A program made the position numbers and the translations under genes. From assembly GCF_963678635.1 (NCBI RefSeq), contig NC_087063.1, positions 32,812,599 to 32,872,598 on the forward strand: 60,000 nucleotides of DNA, given 5' to 3'. This DNA is from Symsagittifera roscoffensis. Lineage: Eukaryota; Xenacoelomorpha; Acoela; Convolutidae. Of this stretch, positions 10,762 to 22,953 are shown one piece after another. A model generated the notes under the pieces. It was given only the letters and a program-made list of their open reading frames with translations, ran no database searches and was not told where the DNA came from. Position 1 is the stretch's first letter; every line of letters starts with the position of its first letter.

Positions 10762-13220
10762 CGTCAATGATTCAGAGCAAAGGATCTGTGGAAGTAGAGA
10801 TCAAAGACTGCCAAGATGCTGTGAGTAGTTACATTTTCCACAACGTGCTGTTTGTGCCGATCTACAGGGTGAACTTGCCGCTTGATGAGTGAGAGCTCAG
10901 TGGTAGCTGGATGATTAATCTCCAGTTTTGATGCAGAAGATTTTCTGCTATTAGCACCAGATTGGGGGAAACTTCCTGTGAAGCAGTAGGGCAATTTTTT
11001 TCTGGATACAAATTCAGGAGAAACCAATGAGTCCAGTGACGAAGACAAAAAGCAAGATTAGTAATGCAATGCTTTGGCACTGACGACTGGGTCACTTCAA
11101 CTAGCAGCATCTTTTATTACTTGTCAATGTGAGAGCTAGAGCTTTCAAGTTTCATGCTGTTGCAGTACTACCAAGAAAATCTGACAGCAGTACATCAGCA
11201 GTGAGGCAACGGGTCTTCAGTGACATCCTGTGACGTTTCGAACTACAGAACATGCCTCGAGTTTCATCGATGACTTCAGTCGGCTGACATGGGCAAATAC
11301 CTGGTGAAGAAGAGTAGTGCTCTACTGAAGTTCCAGAAAAATGTGGTAGTGCATGGAGCACCAAAAAGCTGGAGATTTTGTAGAGAAACCCAATTGAAGC
11401 AAGAGTTCACTGTTTCTAATACTCATCAACATGGTCTAGCAGAGCGTTACAACAGAGCAATTACCAAGATGAATCGATGTCTGCTGGTCACTGATCGAAG
11501 CAAATCTATCGAAAATGTTCTGGGTCCGAGGAATCTCATCAGCTTTGAGGTTTCGCAACTTGTGTCCCCCAACCAACAAAGAGAAATGCTCCTCACCGAC
11601 TGAGGGGCGACAGGAAAACCATCAAAAGTGAGCTGTTTTCGCGTGTTTAGCTGCTTGGCGTACTATCTTGATCCAGGCAACACGCTGAAATTGGATCTAA
11701 CGGGCAATAAAAAAAATTCATCGGCTTAGACGAGGGAGCAAAGCCTTATTGCTGATGAACCTTAAGACAATACAGGTGGTGCAAGTTTGAAGACTGACTT
11801 TCAAGGAGGACATTATTCAAGACAACCCCTTGGTTGACAGTGACTTTTTTCAAACCGTGGAGCCATTCAGCCATGGATAAATTGATATTGAGCAACCGAG
11901 CACGACTTTCGCCAACAAAATACCAAGCGCACCAACATAGGAGTTACTGCAGTTTCGGTTAGCGCTACTAAAGTGAATCAGGTAGAGGAGGAACCCTTAG
12001 ATTCAAGTTCTACTGAGCATCCAGTGAGGAGGTCAGTTAGGACGAGGAACCCTCCCATTCGATACAGACTGAAAATTAACCATGCTTCAGCAATAAGAGA
12101 CCAATAGCCAGTGGGCTATTCATAAGCCGTGTCTGGAGCGGAAAATGAGCAAAGGCTGGCAGCCATAGCTTCGGAGTTGAAGTCTCTAGAAGCCATGGGA
12201 ACTTAGACACTTATTGAAAGATCACGATCTCGCATGATTTCTCCTGGACGATGAGATCTTGCTAAGAAAGAAAAGTTGATTGGACAAGTGGAGCAAATGG
12301 ATGGTGAAAGGGTTCATGCAAGTGGAATGACGTTATTTCATTGATACGTTTGCTCCGACCTGTCAGATCTGTAAGCCCGAAACGAAGGCTCTTGTGGGCA
12401 AACGATGAGCTTATCTCAACTTTCCAGTAGAGACAGTGTATATGGAGGAGCCAAAGTTGTTCAGCAGCAGTGGCTCCTATTTGAAGACGATTTCTGTAGA
12501 AGCAGCAATAACTCTTGTTTGTTCAGCGAGGCGAACAGATGATGCATTGATACTTGAGCTGGTTTGGTTAGATGACATCAACCTTGCGTGCAGATGTCAA
12601 GACGAAATTGAAAAGCCGTTTCTCAGAAAGATTTGTGATGGGTACTAGAGGTTGATCAACCTAGTTCCTGATGATGCAGTCGCCTGGGTCAGTGTCTGTG
12701 AACTAATCAGGCTCAACATTGACAGCGCTTTAGAGTTGATGACTTCAAACCAGTGGAGATCAGCGCACAACTATCTAAAAATGACTGCCCTGAAGCTTGC
12801 TCAGCAGAGGCAGTGTCTATGAAAGCTGAGGACTGCAGAGGCATTGTGGGCTCTTTACTGAACAAATCTAAGCAAAGAAGGCCCGATGTCTCACTACAGT
12901 GAAGAATCCAAGAAGATTGCACTGGGTTGCTGCATAGAGGGTTCTTTGCTACCTGAAGAGGACAAAAACCTGGAGCTGTGCTACACCAAGGAAGCTGATG
13001 GTGTAAGACTCTATGGATCTGCAGATGCTGACCGGGTGGGAGACATGGGTGGTAGAAGGCCAACGACTGGTATCAGTTGTAGAAGACAGGGGCAGCAATC
13101 GGTTAGAGCACCAAGAAGCAACCAACTGCGGCCATATCTAACAATCAAACTGAATAGCAAGCGCTGGTATCAGCATTTCAAGAGACTCTATGTGTGCGAT
13201 CACTTTTCGCTGAGGTGAGC
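10762..13220 (+). mobile_element. Ty1/copia retrotransposon remnant (pol)
   Basis: Pieces of a Copia polyprotein occur in the right order in changing frames: protease/GAG-pre-integrase (10,764-10,890); integrase C-terminal part with NTHQHGLAERYNRAI (11,420-11,470), matching the Copia pattern QNGVAERxNRT; a linker with RRSVRTRNPPIRYR (about 12,030-12,070); RT pieces including TFAPTCQI (about 12,346-12,370) and VWLDDINLA near 12,565-12,592, matching the VDD catalytic motif; and RNase H with SADADRVGDMGGRRPTTG (about 13,022-13,075), matching the Copia DADWAGD...R.STSG pattern. Numerous stops and frameshifts show long inactivity. No LTRs were found. Confidence 0.8.
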
Positions 13221-16200
13221 GTTGCGAATGACGAACATCACTCAGGAAAAGAACCAGAGCTGCATGGAAGATGTGCAAGAATCTCGCAAGAAAAGCAAAC
13301 AAAGCACGTAGTTGTGAAATACCACTTAGTTTGAGTACGAGCGGAAGATGAGACAGTTGAACTCCAGTTTTGAACTACCAAAATTGTGTAACTGATTAGT
13401 TGAAAAAAAACCTGAGCCAGTCTAAAATGGATCAATTTTGTCGAAAGTTGATGATTGCAGCCTGATTTTGGACAAAGCCATTTCAGCCTGATTGGGGTTA
13501 GTTCTTTTCAAGGTCAGACTGATTACTTGAGAGATTCAGATGTGAGATCAAAATTGATTACAGAAATCAAAAATGAATAAACTCAGATAAGGTCAGCCAC
13601 TAAAAACAAAATAATTAATTAGTCAATTTTTAAAATAAATAGTACTTCTTTGATTCTTCGTTTGTCCAATCAATTAAATTCATTTTCTCAATTCATTCTA
13701 CAACAGTCACTACTTCTTCTCAACCGTCTCAGTTGAAACCTCAGAATTACTCTCAGTATCTAAACCCAGCTCTTAATCCTAGTTGCTCTAACTCTGAATC
13801 TTAAAATGGTGAGATCGATTTTTGAAAAAAAAGATGTTTTTTTTTTCAATGCGCTTCATCTTGTGCAAGCCAAAACTTTGATATCTTGCTAAGTAAAGAA
13901 CTTTTTCGAAGAAGGGCATTGCTGATAGTTTAACATCAGTTTCAGATTTTCTCAGTGTTTCGTTGATTATCTATAAATTTGGTTACTGATTCTTTCTTTT
14001 ATTCAAAATTTTGTGTCCAGATTACTGTCTCAGTTTTAACTATCTTGCCATTTTGCGTTGCTCGATTTATATAACCAAAAGTTTTGACGACAGTTTCAGA
14101 TTTCTACGACTGTGTCCAAGGTTTTGCAATAAAAAGTCGGTAGGTATGCACAGGTTCTGCAATAAACTTATTGATATACAGACTTTTGCAAATTTGTTTC
14201 AGAATTTTGCTACCTATATTTGGCATGTCTAGAGTTTCATGACCCGGCTTCTATTTTGCAACATTATGTTTTGACTTTCACAACTAAACATCCGGTCGTG
14301 ACTTTACAATTTGGTGTGAGGTTGACATGCAGTGCAACCCTCTAAGCCTGGGCACAATTTGGGAACTTTGATCCCCAAAAAAGATTCAGCTGTCCATTGA
14401 AAACTTTGTAACTACCCGGGTCGAAGTGCTCATTTTAAGTTTCGACCGTCTCAAATGAAAATTAGTAAGTTTCGACCGTCTCGACCAAAACTCACTAGTT
14501 TCGACTGTGCTCGACGAAAATTAGGTATTTTTGACCGTGCTCGACCAAAAAATATGTGCTTGATCGAAGCAATATATGTTTTGACCATGCTTGACCAATT
14601 TCAAACATTATGAATTCAGTTTCAAACATTATGAATTATTCAAGTTTAAGCGTTTTAGTTTATGCTTTTCGGGTAATTTTTGTTGATGTTTTTTATCAGA
14701 ATGATCGTTTGAGTTATTTGCAATTTAGTATAACTCCTTTGCAGAGATGAACTGTTTTTGAGCTATTTTTTCAAAAAATCCTTTGGAATACTGGTTTGTA
14801 ATTTGAGTAGAAAAAGTTCAGAAAATATGTTTATTTGAAGAAAAAGATTTTTTGGACTCCGAATTACCGCGGGAAAATCGATTTTTTTCGACCGTGCTCG
14901 AGAAGTGTTCTAATCGTGCTAGACCGTGCTCGAGGTATTTTTCGAATTTGTGCTGACCCATCCTGTCTCGACTTTTATTTTACGGTTGAGCACTGACATG
15001 TGCTCGACTTTGAAAGTCGAAACATAAAGTGAACACCTCGACCCGAGAAGAAACGTTCAGTTTCTTTTTTCCAATGCTGAATGCTGCAAATGTTGGACAA
15101 AAAAGTTCTAATTAACATTAAAAAATTTTTTTGAAAAAAATTGTTTAAAATGGCGATGAAAGGTAGAACATTTTGAAAAATAATACGAACAAAAAAAATT
15201 GACCGTTGGCCTAAAAATCGACCGCTTGTCAAAAGGTTAAATAATAATTTTTTCCTGAAGCTTTAACTTGGTTTCTGACTGGTGGAAAAACGAACACATG
15301 GTTTTGGTAGCGAAGTGAAAGTGATCCACAAAAAGCTAAGTTTTGGCGGGACCCATTGCAACCCACGGTGAAACATACAGTGGTTTACGCTTTCAATGAT
15401 ACAGTCTGCATCATTTTTGACTTAAAGTCAACCCAATTATAGAAAAACGCGTTTTAAATTTCTAGTTTTATGCGTTTTGTTTTATATTTTAAATCAGCAC
15501 TGTCCTTGTTGCGCTTGAGCACGAAAAGTGTTTTGCAGCAAAAAAAGTTATTCAGCGAGGGCCCAGGAGTGAGCTTTTCAAAATTAATCTTCCTAGAATC
15601 TCTTATAATTTTGTTTTTGATGAATTCACTTCAATTTTTTATCAATGCTTGCAGACTTTCAACAATGAAATTTTGAAACAATAGTTTTTGATAAACATCA
15701 GGGTCAGTTATTTGACAATATATATCTCAAAATAGTACAATCGCTTTAGGGCGGCAGTGGGTCGAATCATTGAGAGAGAAGCGTCACCTGCCCCTTCCTC
15801 TAAATCCGCTTCTGTTTCAATGTATTCGGTAGCTTCAGAAACAGATTTCCCGAAAAAAGTCTGATTGTTTTGAATTTAATTGTAGTGCTGTTTTCCCGAG
15901 GCATGGGCCATTAGATTCTTAGGAAACAAAAATTTCTAAGACTATAAAAAAAACTTTTTAGTTAAAAGACTGAGATATTCCTCGCAAGTGCTCTGTTTTT
16001 CGAGGCAACCCGTGGCAGGCTTCGTTTGAAATCTTTAGGATATCTTCTCAAACCTACTTTAATCACAAAATACTGACCTTAATTTTGTGTATATATTTGG
16101 CTTCAAAACAATTTATTATGATTATTATTACTGCTCTAGTGCAAATTGTAGATCAAACTTTGGATTTCCAGTTGAAGCAAATCATAAATTGATTTACGTA

Positions 16201-16676
16201 GCTGCCATCACTCGATTTTAGAGGCCTTGATCCTTTTTCCAAGTATGATGGATCGTGAAAAAACGTAGTGAATTTTTTTTTCAATACATTATTTTCTTGA
16301 AAAAGAAGCTCCGGGACGATTTGGGTGTGGCTTTAAACTTCGTTACTTAAAGCTTTAAAGCGTCAACAGACGACAGTTTTTCCGATTTAAAAACTAATAT
16401 TACTATATTTGTTCTATTCAAACAATATGAAGTAGTGGTCGGTCCGGTCCAAAAGGACTTTCATTCAATTTTAAAATTTTCAACATTAAAATTCAATTTA
16501 AAATGAGGAAAGTTTAGAAATTTTTTCAGCCGGAAGCTTCGTCTGAAATAACTTTATATCAAAAAACTTTGATTAGAATCTTCAAAAATTGTCTGATGCA
16601 AAAACTTTAAAAGTTAATTTGCGTTAATTAAATAACTATAATGCGGATAACATAATAATTTCGTGTCATATTTAGC
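13221..16676. other. Intergenic region with repeat cluster
   Basis: No gene recognised over about 3.4 kb. The centre holds the TCGACCGTGCTCGA cluster, and a stretch near 15,750-15,820 (GGGCGGCAGTGGGTCGAA) resembles one near 4530-4600. The longest frames (14,011-14,232; 15,470-15,676) are phenylalanine- and serine-rich without motifs. Confidence 0.5.
14415..15050. repeat. Cluster of TCGACCGTGCTCGA-like motifs
   Basis: At least eight copies or variants (TTCGACCGTCTCGACC, TTGACCGTGCTCGACC, TCGACCGTGCTCGAGA, AGACCGTGCTCGAGG and others) occur between about 14,443 and 14,935, with further GTGCTCGAC and CTCGACC pieces to 15,045. Each contains TCGA half-sites in near-palindromic arrangement. Spacing is irregular, so it is neither a simple satellite nor a CRISPR-like array. 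Confidence 0.6.
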
Positions 16677-19600
16677 TCATAGTTTCGGTCTCCTGTCGCA
16701 GATGTAGTAAAAATTGTCGGTACAAACGTATGTTTGGAACACACAAGTACCATTGGTTCGTTGATACTCAGCGACACTAGCAGCCACACATGGGTATACA
16801 GGGCCTCCTGATCCGACATACCAGCACAGGAAGTCAGTTTTGTCTTCACCATCAGGATTCTCGTACACTCCTGTTCCGGACTGGTCGTGAAGTCCGAAGT
16901 TAAATCTTGTGGCTTCACTGAACTTCTCGGCTATCAAGTCGAACTCTTTTCGAAAGTTCCGAGGGTTCCAGTATAGTTCGGAGTGGCCGCTGAACGACTC
17001 GCATGTTGCTTTGTTCGCTTCGTAAGTTCCTGAATCGAAGCGTCCCCACCTGAACCAATGGGAAATTCCATTCACGCAGTCATGACCTGAATATTAGTGC
17101 AAATCATTAGTATATCTAATTGAAATGAACAAAAAAAATAAAATGACTAGAAAAAGTATATTCTAAAACAATTATCAGCACTTTCAGATGAAAAAGAACT
17201 ACTATTTTGATTGAATGAATTGAATACAGTAAAAATATCCTATTTTAACTTTAAAAATTCCAGTTACATTTTTTATTCTATTCGGTGTCTACTTCTTTTT
17301 CAAAGCATTGTTAAACGTGATTCTTCTTGAATGCAATTTATTCCTGTTTATTCATAACTTCTGGGCAGATGAAAGGTTTTACTGATGAATCTTAGGGGTC
17401 GACATCTTACGTTAAGCTGAGCTATGATAGGCATATTTTTTTGAGTTTCATTAACAAAATGTGTTTTGTTTTCCTAGTACTCCAGCTCGAACCAAAACAT
17501 CATTAATGTCACCTAGAAAAAAGTCGTTGAGTTTGAAAATCAGTCAAAATTGATAAAAAAGAGACAATCCCACAGATTTCTATGTTTATACATAGAGTTT
17601 GTTTTTTGGTAAAGCTGAATTCATTCAGTTTCATAAATAGGTTCCCTTTATGTATATTTTGCTAGAATGATTCCAACCAGCTTTTGCAAAAATTACAACT
17701 AAAAACGCTGGAGCGCCTTTTGCTAATTTAGTTTTCTACAAAGACTCATGCACTAGTTTTGACCTCCATGAGCTGGTCCGATGCACGTCCCTGATGTCTC
17801 GGATTTGTACTCTGTGGAGCTGTCGATTAGCACTGTCTCCCCTTCCCCATCTATGAGCCCGTCTACTCTCTTTTGGTTGATCTGACACAGTCCAGGCGAA
17901 GAATCATCTGTTATATCTTTCTCCACGAACACTAATAAATAGTTTTAGATTTAGTTTTAAATGGTTTTGAATGTCGAACTTTTTTTAAACTGCACGTTTT
18001 TTTTATACCGCGTCGATTTAATTCAAATAAAAAAGGATAGCTGGTTACTGTGAAAGTAGCAGAGAATGTTCTGACCATCGTCTTAGAAAGTACAACAAAT
18101 AACATTTTTTTTTTAAAATGTTGTTTTTTCGGCGCTGTGTGATAATATGAGCTAAAAGAAAAACTAGAAACTAGGCATATTTGACAGTCTTTGTAAAATA
18201 AGCACAACGGAAAACAAATTTTGTCGAAAAATGACAATAAAAACGAGAAAAAAAATCAAAAAAAAAATCGAAAACTTTTTCAAAGGTTTTTGCAATTTCT
18301 TGAAACTTTGAGTTTTAAGTTTACAAAAGAGCGCTAAAGTACCGAAAAACTAACGTTACTCGAGTAAAACTAAGTTTTTTGTTTCAAAATAAGCTACTGT
18401 AAGCCTGCTCGCATGCTTTATTCGTTCGAAGAAGACGAAAAACCTAGAATCACGACTTTAAGGGCTTCAATATGATAATGTTAAAGTAGGAAAAAGAGTA
18501 GAAGGTTTCAAAGATAAGTTATAGTAAATATCAACTGTACTACATCGAAATATAAAGCAAGCTGCTTTTGTTATTTCAGTCGAGTACAGACGTAGAAAGA
18601 ACAGTGATTAGAATAAAGACCGGTGGCCATACATTAAAGGACTTTACCATAACTTTACATTAACATAAACTGTATCAATTGTACCCCAATTATATAAGGT
18701 CACCAACGAAATTTAAACACTCTTTTTGATTTTTCAAGAATTCAAATTGCAACTTCAAGTTGCTGTACATATGTTTATCATAGAAAACTAATTTTTGTGT
18801 CTGTCAGTTTTACTTTTGAGTTTGATAGGCTTTTCTCAGCTCTCCTGTTTCTAGTTCGGTTTGTATTTGGTTCCCTCACGTTTTTGGATCCGTCGCGTCA
18901 ACACTACGCCCAATTTTGTGACAGCTTTACGTGTTCGCGTTGATTGGCGTGGCGGCGTTTTGTCCTTTGTACTCGTTTCTGGATCCATTCGACCGTGTCC
19001 TCGCTTCCGCGTGGATCACTTTCCGTCGCCGTTTGTGTTTCCGGTTGACTTTCTGCTTTCGCCGTTGGCGTGCTTGCTTCGTCTGCCGTGTCGCCTGAGT
19101 CACTGCTCGATTCAGCAATTCGTTTTTTCTAATCGTTGTCCTCGCCGCTCGCTTGGCTCGTGCCCGTCTTTCACTTTGCTCCTTTGGCTTACCCGCCCCA
19201 ATGGGCAGACCGTTGGCAACATTGACCGTTGCTGAGCTGTCCAGTTAGTTTCTGATGATGCGACCATGTTCTCGGTTTCTGGCTCGTATCTAAACGCGAC
19301 ACCGTTTCTTAGTAATAAATTGCCTTTTTCGATTTTTACAGTATGCGGAGTTAATTTTTCGATTTTTTGGTCAAGTTTTTTTTAGTACCTGGCTGGGTTA
19401 TTTGGATCTGTAAGGCTTGTTTGCTGGTTTATTGTGTACGCTTTCTTAGGTGGCTTGGCTGCTTTGTGCCGCAATTTGATGGTGTTTTGGGGTTGTGAAG
19501 TTCAATGTTCGTCGGGTATCCGGGGGCCGCGTCAATTTTGTGGTTCCATTGTGAGGCCGCTTCGCTTATCCCTGTCCTGAAAAACTATTCGATTGATCTC

Positions 19601-22600
19601 CCGCTCTTCTCGTCTAAAGAATTTTTTTTGGTTAAAATTTTTATTCGAATTGAGTTTTTCAAACTTGGACGTTTCGCTAGATTTCTCAGCACCGTGTTGG
19701 TTTCTCTCCCATGGTGTGCTTCGAATGGAGTAACGTTTGTTTTACTGTGAAAGGCAAATTATGAGGTGCCCAATGCTCAGAGCAGGAGCGGTTCGAATCG
19801 CTGTTCCCCCCGTTCCTTCAGGCATGTAATGACAAAATGTTTTGTAGAGAACCGATTGTACTTTCTACCATACCAGTTGCCGATGGTCTCAAACCGGCGA
19901 CTTTAACAATTCGATGTTCTTTTTTTCGCAAAAATTTTGTATTTTATTGGAGAAGAACTGGGAAGTTTGTTCTATGTGAAGATTTCTTGGGTTTCCGATA
20001 GTGGCTATATATTTTTATGGAATTTTAAAACTTTCCTTGAGTTATTGCTAGAACAAACAGAATCCGACGGCCGGTGAGAAAAAACATAGACGACCATAAA
20101 GCCGTTTTTTCTTCGACCTTTTACGTAGTTAACCGGCCCCAAAAGATCCAATTGGACTATTTCGTTAGGTTCCGTCGGTATATATGTTTCACCTAAATTA
20201 CCCTTAGCTATGTCTGGTCTCAGACTTTTACCTACTTCTAAGCAGTGCTTGCATAATTTGGCCGTCACTGCCAGATTCATGTACATCATGGGCATCCAGA
20301 TTTTCTTGGAGGCGGCATACATCTTGTCATGGCCATGGTGGTAGTAGTGTAGTCGGTTCATTATTGGTGTTGCCAGCGCCCTCGCTATTGCGGGTCTCCG
20401 ATCCATCCACAGGCTTTTTGGGGTAGTTTTCCTGTGTAAGTACTTCAATATCGGAATCGGAGCTACTTGAGCCCAGGGTTGAGACTGGATTAGTTAGATG
20501 TTTACTGCCTGAGTTGAGGTGCTTTCTATTGCTGTACTCTTATCCGGCTAATCTGGGGTTGAAATTAAAAATTTTGGGCCATATCCTCGCAGTTGAAATT
20601 ATTGAAAAAACTGATGAATTGAGAAGAAATAGAGCAACTTGCTTTTAAATCTTGAGAACGAAGTCTGTTTTTCTGTTTTCCGCTCGTGCATACATAACGC
20701 GATATGCAAATATCTGTCCTGCCACGGCTGAATTTCTCTCGCATGACTCAACCGGTTCGTTTTCTATACTTGTCGGCCGGTTCGTTTCTATACCTGATGA
20801 ATTTGTATATTCACGGAATATTGTGCTGCTATTGGCTGAATAGTAATTGCATGTTTTTTCGCCCTCTGCCGTTCAGTTTTGGCGCGTTCTGTTTGCAAAT
20901 TTTCTTTTTCTTCCGTTTTTTGTACTTTTTATGTTTTACAAGTAGCTTTCTTTGCTGGGCAAACTTTGATATGTTCCAACGTAAAATTAGGAGCATCGCA
21001 ATTGTAGCATCTTCGGGGGTTTGACCCCCCGGTATATTTCCGCGTTTGCCACGCCATCGGTTTCGGAAATATCCTGCTCCCTGTGGAATTTTTGTGTACG
21101 ACCTGTAAGCTCTATCCCCACCGTTCATAGGATAAGGCGATCCTACATATATCTTCCGGCGTTTTCGTTGAATGCGATAATTACCGCTGGCAATCCAGTT
21201 TTTTCATTATCTCGTTATCATTATAAAGATGTCTTCATTATCTCGTTTTTTCACCTTTTTTGAGAAATCGCGCCGTCCCGTCAGGGTGCTGAGTTCCGCG
21301 TTGAATTTTTCGAACGTTTCGTGCTCTCGTCTTTTACGTCCATAAAACAAACCCCTTTCTGGCGTCACGTTACGTTTTCTTTTAAAAACGCGGTCCATGT
21401 AGTCCAACACTCGAGGATACGTTCCGTTTTGAAAGCCACTCCTGGTTGCCTGGCTTTAAAAATCCCTTCGTGTCCAATACATGGATAAAGGTTCGATTTA
21501 AGTTTCTTCTCCGACTCCGTCCAATTTTTTCCGTTTACTTCCTCCGTCAATGCGGCGATTTGGGGAGCTGTTAACGTGGCAGCGAATTAGAAGTCATCCG
21601 GATCAATTTTGTTTTTCGATGTCATCCCCAATGGAATTTCACGATCCACTCCTCCCAGTAAATTGGTGGGTCAAGTGTTTTAGAGTCCCAAACAGAAACA
21701 ATATTGAAAGGGTTCTTTCCCGCTTTTTTTTGTGCTGGCTGTGCCATCTTAAACTAGGAAAAAGAGTAGAATGCATAGAAGGTAGAAGTTTAATTATCGT
21801 AAAGATTATCTGTATTATATCGAAATGTAAGGCAAACTGCACTTTTTATTTCAGGTCCAGACGTAAGTCCAGACGTAGAAAGAACAGTGATAAGAATAGA
21901 GACCGGTCGCCAGACATTCAAGAACTTTACCAAAACTTTATCTAAACATAAACTATATAAATTGTACCCCTATGTCAATATATCACTTGACTTTCTCCGA
22001 TGATCATTTGTGGTGTCTGATTTTGCATGGAAAACACGCAAAAAAATTAGAAAAACTAAAATACACCCGAATACAATGTTCCCGTTTTTCAAATGGTCGC
22101 AACAAAAAGCTACCTTGCTGCAGTCACCAACCAGTTTGTAAAAACACGCTCGAACTCAGAGTGTTTCCCAGAAACTTTGGCAACGAAATAACAAATGGCA
22201 AAACAAATTGTTTGCAAAGTGTTATAACAACACACTTTCTTTCACCAAATCTCATTTTTTAATAGTTTTTTACCTCCGCTGAATGCATCCTCCTCCTTGC
22301 ACTTCGGTTTGGTCCCATTCTTCATCCCTCCATAGACACAATTCTCATCAAATACCACAACCCCCTCTTGTTGCACCTCCGCCCCATGCATATCCACAGA
22401 GTTCAACTCGCAGATCCTCCCTTGGCAGAAATTGTACGATATGCACCCTGATGCTCTAGTGCAGTGCATTGAACATTTGGATATCCTATCGGCTAATTTG
22501 AGTTCTGCAATGTGCCCCACTATTCTGATTCTGGACCTCATGTCGTCAAAGGGCATTGTTCTATTTCAGAAGCAAAGTAATATCAAAATGGTAAAATATG

Positions 22601-22953
22601 ATTCATGTTAGAAAGAAATTTAAATTGAGATTGATCGTAGATAAAAAAATATTAAGGTTCTGGAAGAGCAATCCCGTCACCTTATATAACTAGGCCAAAC
22701 ACTTGGCCAAACACCCTATATAACTTGGCCAAGTATATAACCAAGAAAATATACTCTCGTTCTGCGACAAACTTTATGCGAATCATAAAAAAATTGAAAA
22801 CCTTAAAATTTTCGCTATCCTCCTTTTTTGCGGCGACAGGGATAAAGCCCTATCAAGCAAGAATTACCTGATCGCTGTTGGAACTTTAGCCGGTGATGCG
22901 AAGACATTGTAAAACAGTTCAAAATCAAACAGAGTTGAAAGGATAATCAGCAT
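16677..22953 (-). CDS. Secreted PAN/Apple + C-type-lectin-like protein, 4 exons, 316 aa
   Basis: Exons 22953-22868, 22560-22274, 17931-17764 and 17086-16677 have GT-AG borders and compatible phases (2, 1, 1), giving 316 codons plus TGA. Exon 1 encodes a signal peptide (MLIILSTLFDFELFYNVFAS). Exon 2 encodes a PAN/Apple-like domain with CSMHC, GCISYNFC and ICELN cysteine spacing. Exon 3 is a short linker (SSPGLCQIN). Exon 4 is a C-type-lectin-like domain opening with HDCVNGISHW and closing with FYYICDRRP, with conserved cysteines. Such proteins bind carbohydrates or other proteins outside the cell, often in innate recognition or adhesion. EPN/QPD and WND calcium/sugar motifs are not evident, so sugar binding is uncertain. 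Phase-1 borders are typical of shuffled extracellular modules. Intron 2 (4.3 kb) carries a Ty3/gypsy element. No frame-breaking lesion was found; expression is unknown. Confidence 0.85.
17087..17763. other. Intron 3 of the PAN/lectin gene
   Basis: AT-rich intron between exons 3 and 4 with GT (17,763-17,762) and AG (17,088-17,087) on the minus strand. Nothing else recognised. Confidence 0.7.
18484..18692 (-). repeat. Probable degraded 3' LTR (direct repeat, left copy)
   Basis: Shares long stretches with 21,750-21,974, including GGAAAAAGAGTAGAA, a TTATTTCAG-GTC-like middle, AGACGTAGAAAGAACAGTGAT and AATTGTACCCC. It flanks the element on the side expected for the 3' LTR. Ends do not show a clean TG...CA. 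Confidence 0.5.
20005..20448 (-). pseudogene. Ty3/gypsy integrase fragment
   Basis: Open frame covering the H2C2 zinc-binding module (HYYHHGHDKM and CKHC) and the first part of the catalytic core (VQLDLLGPVNYVKGRRKNGF). The core aspartate of the QLDLLGP motif is present, but the frame ends soon after at FSHRPSD, so the rest of the DDE triad is out of frame. Confidence 0.75.
20900..21560 (-). pseudogene. Ty3/gypsy gag fragment with zinc knuckle
   Basis: Two overlapping frames (21,550-21,365 and 21,410-21,207) give a capsid-like piece with YMDRVFKRKRN and ETFEKFNAELSTL, followed in another frame by the CCHC zinc knuckle CYNC...H...C. One or more frameshifts separate them. Confidence 0.65.
21750..21974 (-). 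repeat. Probable degraded 5' LTR (direct repeat, right copy)
   Basis: Partner of 18,484-18,692, same orientation, immediately upstream of the gag fragment on the minus strand. Confidence 0.5.

Larger units (their letters stand above)
4615..10995 (+). repeat. Tandem duplication of a block of about 3.2 kb
   Basis: Unit 1 (about 4615-7850) and unit 2 (about 7880-10,995) share, in order, the dispersed repeat, two CYP exons, the CYP 3' flank and a Copia fragment beginning at the GGCGCGCC site (7611 and 10,753). In unit 1 the Copia sequence stops after CAGTAGGGCAA (about 7850) and jumps to the repeat that opens unit 2; in unit 2 the Copia sequence continues. The junction region also holds a short local triplication of TTTTGAGATATCC-like text (7853-7915). 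Confidence 0.85.
18484..21974 (-). mobile_element. Internally deleted Ty3/gypsy element inside intron 2
   Basis: Minus-strand order: direct repeat (21,974-21,750), gag (about 21,560-21,205) with FKRKRNVTPERGLFYGRKRR, a CX2CX9HX4C zinc knuckle (CYNC...EHIKVC, about 21,005-20,955), integrase zinc-binding region (20,448-20,005) with HHGHDKMYAASKKIW and CKHC, then a GPY/F-like tail (HTVKIEKGNLLLRNG, about 19,345-19,300), and a second direct repeat (18,692-18,484). Protease, RT and RNase H are missing between about 20.9 and 20.45 kb, so the copy is non-autonomous and dead. It lies antisense to nothing else and in the same orientation as the host gene. Confidence 0.75.

Noticed and set aside
18861-19235. 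Long G+C-rich plus-strand frame
   Set aside because: It is opposite the Ty3/gypsy polyprotein tail on the minus strand and has no motif.
21550-21945. 131-codon plus-strand ORF
   Set aside because: Overlaps the LTR-like repeat and the antisense of gag, and has no recognisable domain.
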